From Synergistaceae bacterium (lineage in GTDB: Bacteria > Synergistota > Synergistia > Synergistales > Aminobacteriaceae): a stretch of 5,578 nucleotides of DNA. Numbering within the stretch: position 1 is the first letter of the stretch; the number at the start of each line of letters is the position of its first letter. This document shows positions 5,086 to 5,578 of this stretch, one piece after another. The stretch is from positions 1-5,578 of the forward strand of contig JAISSA010000119.1 in NCBI GenBank assembly GCA_031273365.1, read 5' to 3'. The translations under genes were made by a program, and so were the position numbers. The notes beneath the pieces are model-generated. The model did not search any database and was not told where the DNA came from. It worked only from the letters and a program-made list of their open reading frames with translations.

Positions 5086-5578
5086 GATTCGATACTAATG
5101 TAAAATCCATCTTTTCCGCAAGGGGGGTTAATGGGATCATATACGATAATCCCTTCCCACCCGCAAATACAATCCCTACAGATGTGGGGTGCCCTTCAGT
5201 AACAACCAAACTGCCTGAATCTCCGGGAAGAGAAAAGGGATCTCCATTTTCTGTCACAATTGCCCATATGCCAGCAAACCAAATTGTAGCGGTAAACAGT
5301 TTATGTTTGTAGGGAATCGGCTTAGCTACAGCTATCTTTGAACTGACTATCCCTGTCGTCAATCCTGTGGTCCGGCCTATTTTCTTTATGCGTAACCCAG
5401 AATAAGGCGACGCTATCTCGTCTGGCGTATCGTATCCATCATCGCCACCTTGCCATGAGGTAACCGCCTGCGGTTTCGCGTCAGCTATGGCCGCATCAAA
5501 CAACATCGGAGGAATATGTGAAAAATGGATACTTCTCAGCTCTATCAATTCACGAAGATTGCCTATTGCTTGAGGAGC
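5075..5578 (-). CDS. Trypsin-fold serine protease, NAL1-like, C-terminal part (5' end outside window)
   Basis: The frame is open to the window edge, so 167 residues of a longer protein are visible and the start lies beyond 5578. Near the visible beginning FDAAIADAKP provides the likely catalytic Asp (residue 28 of the visible part). KKIGRTTGLTTGIV follows at about 66-78. FSLPGDSGSLVV carries the nucleophile Ser121 in the classical GDSGS setting, then VGIVFAGGKGLSYMIPL forms the last strands. The spacing GRTTGLT...GDSGSLV...FAGG is what I associate with bacterial proteases of the chymotrypsin fold related to plant NARROW LEAF 1, rather than with DegP/HtrA; no PDZ domain follows. The catalytic His must lie upstream, outside the window. 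A TTG at 5548 is not a convincing start, because conserved-looking sequence (AIGNLRE) continues before it. The substrate and location in the cell are unknown. It is followed with an 11-nt overlap by the 87-aa gene, so the two form an operon. Confidence 0.8.
   Translation of the reverse strand, partial: APQAIGNLRELIELRSIHFSHIPPMLFDAAIADAKPQAVTSWQGGDDGYDTPDEIASPYSGLRIKKIGRTTGLTTGIVSSKIAVAKPIPYKHKLFTATIWFAGIWAIVTENGDPFSLPGDSGSLVVTEGHPTSVGIVFAGGKGLSYMIPLTPLAEKMDFTLVSNHGV

Overview
The window looks like a bacterial chromosome, moderately GC-rich from 1 to about 4640 and visibly AT-richer from about 4640 to the end. The lineage cannot be proven from this sequence. The tail of a TAXI-type TRAP solute-binding protein, an amino-acid-type class I aminotransferase and a Gram-negative-style exported TPR protein would suit an amino-acid-fermenting, two-membrane anaerobe such as a member of the Synergistota. 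This is a guess from gene content, not a demonstrated assignment.

Layout. (1) 1-174 is the C-terminus of a TAXI-family TRAP transporter binding protein, followed by a strong hairpin (241-294). (2) 323-958 encodes a secreted TPR-like protein of unknown function and ends at a GC-rich hairpin (971-1013). (3) 1014-1325 is non-coding, with a stem-loop, two pairs of interleaved complementary segments and promoter-like hexamers. (4) 1326-2345 encodes a stand-alone ketoacyl-ACP synthase III (FabH-like) with an intact Cys-His-Asn triad, followed by a terminator at 2374-2402. (5) 2425-3576 on the minus strand encodes a PLP-dependent class I aminotransferase, convergent with the FabH-like gene. Its promoter (3701-3730) and a perfect 10-bp palindrome near the predicted transcription start lie upstream. 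(6) 3886-4642 is a complete seven-gene tRNA operon: a consensus-like promoter (TTGACA, 17 bp, TAGAAT), then Ala(CGC), Pro(TGG), Gly(TCC), Arg(TCT), His(GTG), Arg(TCG) and Lys(CTT), all with encoded CCA, then a textbook terminator. (7) 4643-5578 is AT-richer, accessory-looking DNA. It holds a roughly 100-bp nested palindrome and two overlapping minus-strand genes: a trypsin-fold protease of the kind related to plant NAL1 (its N-terminus lies outside the window) and an 87-aa protein.

The genes on the left are separate transcription units in core-looking DNA; I see no shared pathway linking them. The most unusual part is the right end. A protease carrying the GDSGS nucleophile motif is followed, with an 11-nt overlap, by a small protein. 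That small protein resembles the short N-terminal domain I expect to find fused to such proteases, here apparently encoded separately and downstream. The pair lies directly behind a tRNA operon, a common landing site for mobile DNA, but no integrase, attachment-site duplication or transposase is visible in the window.
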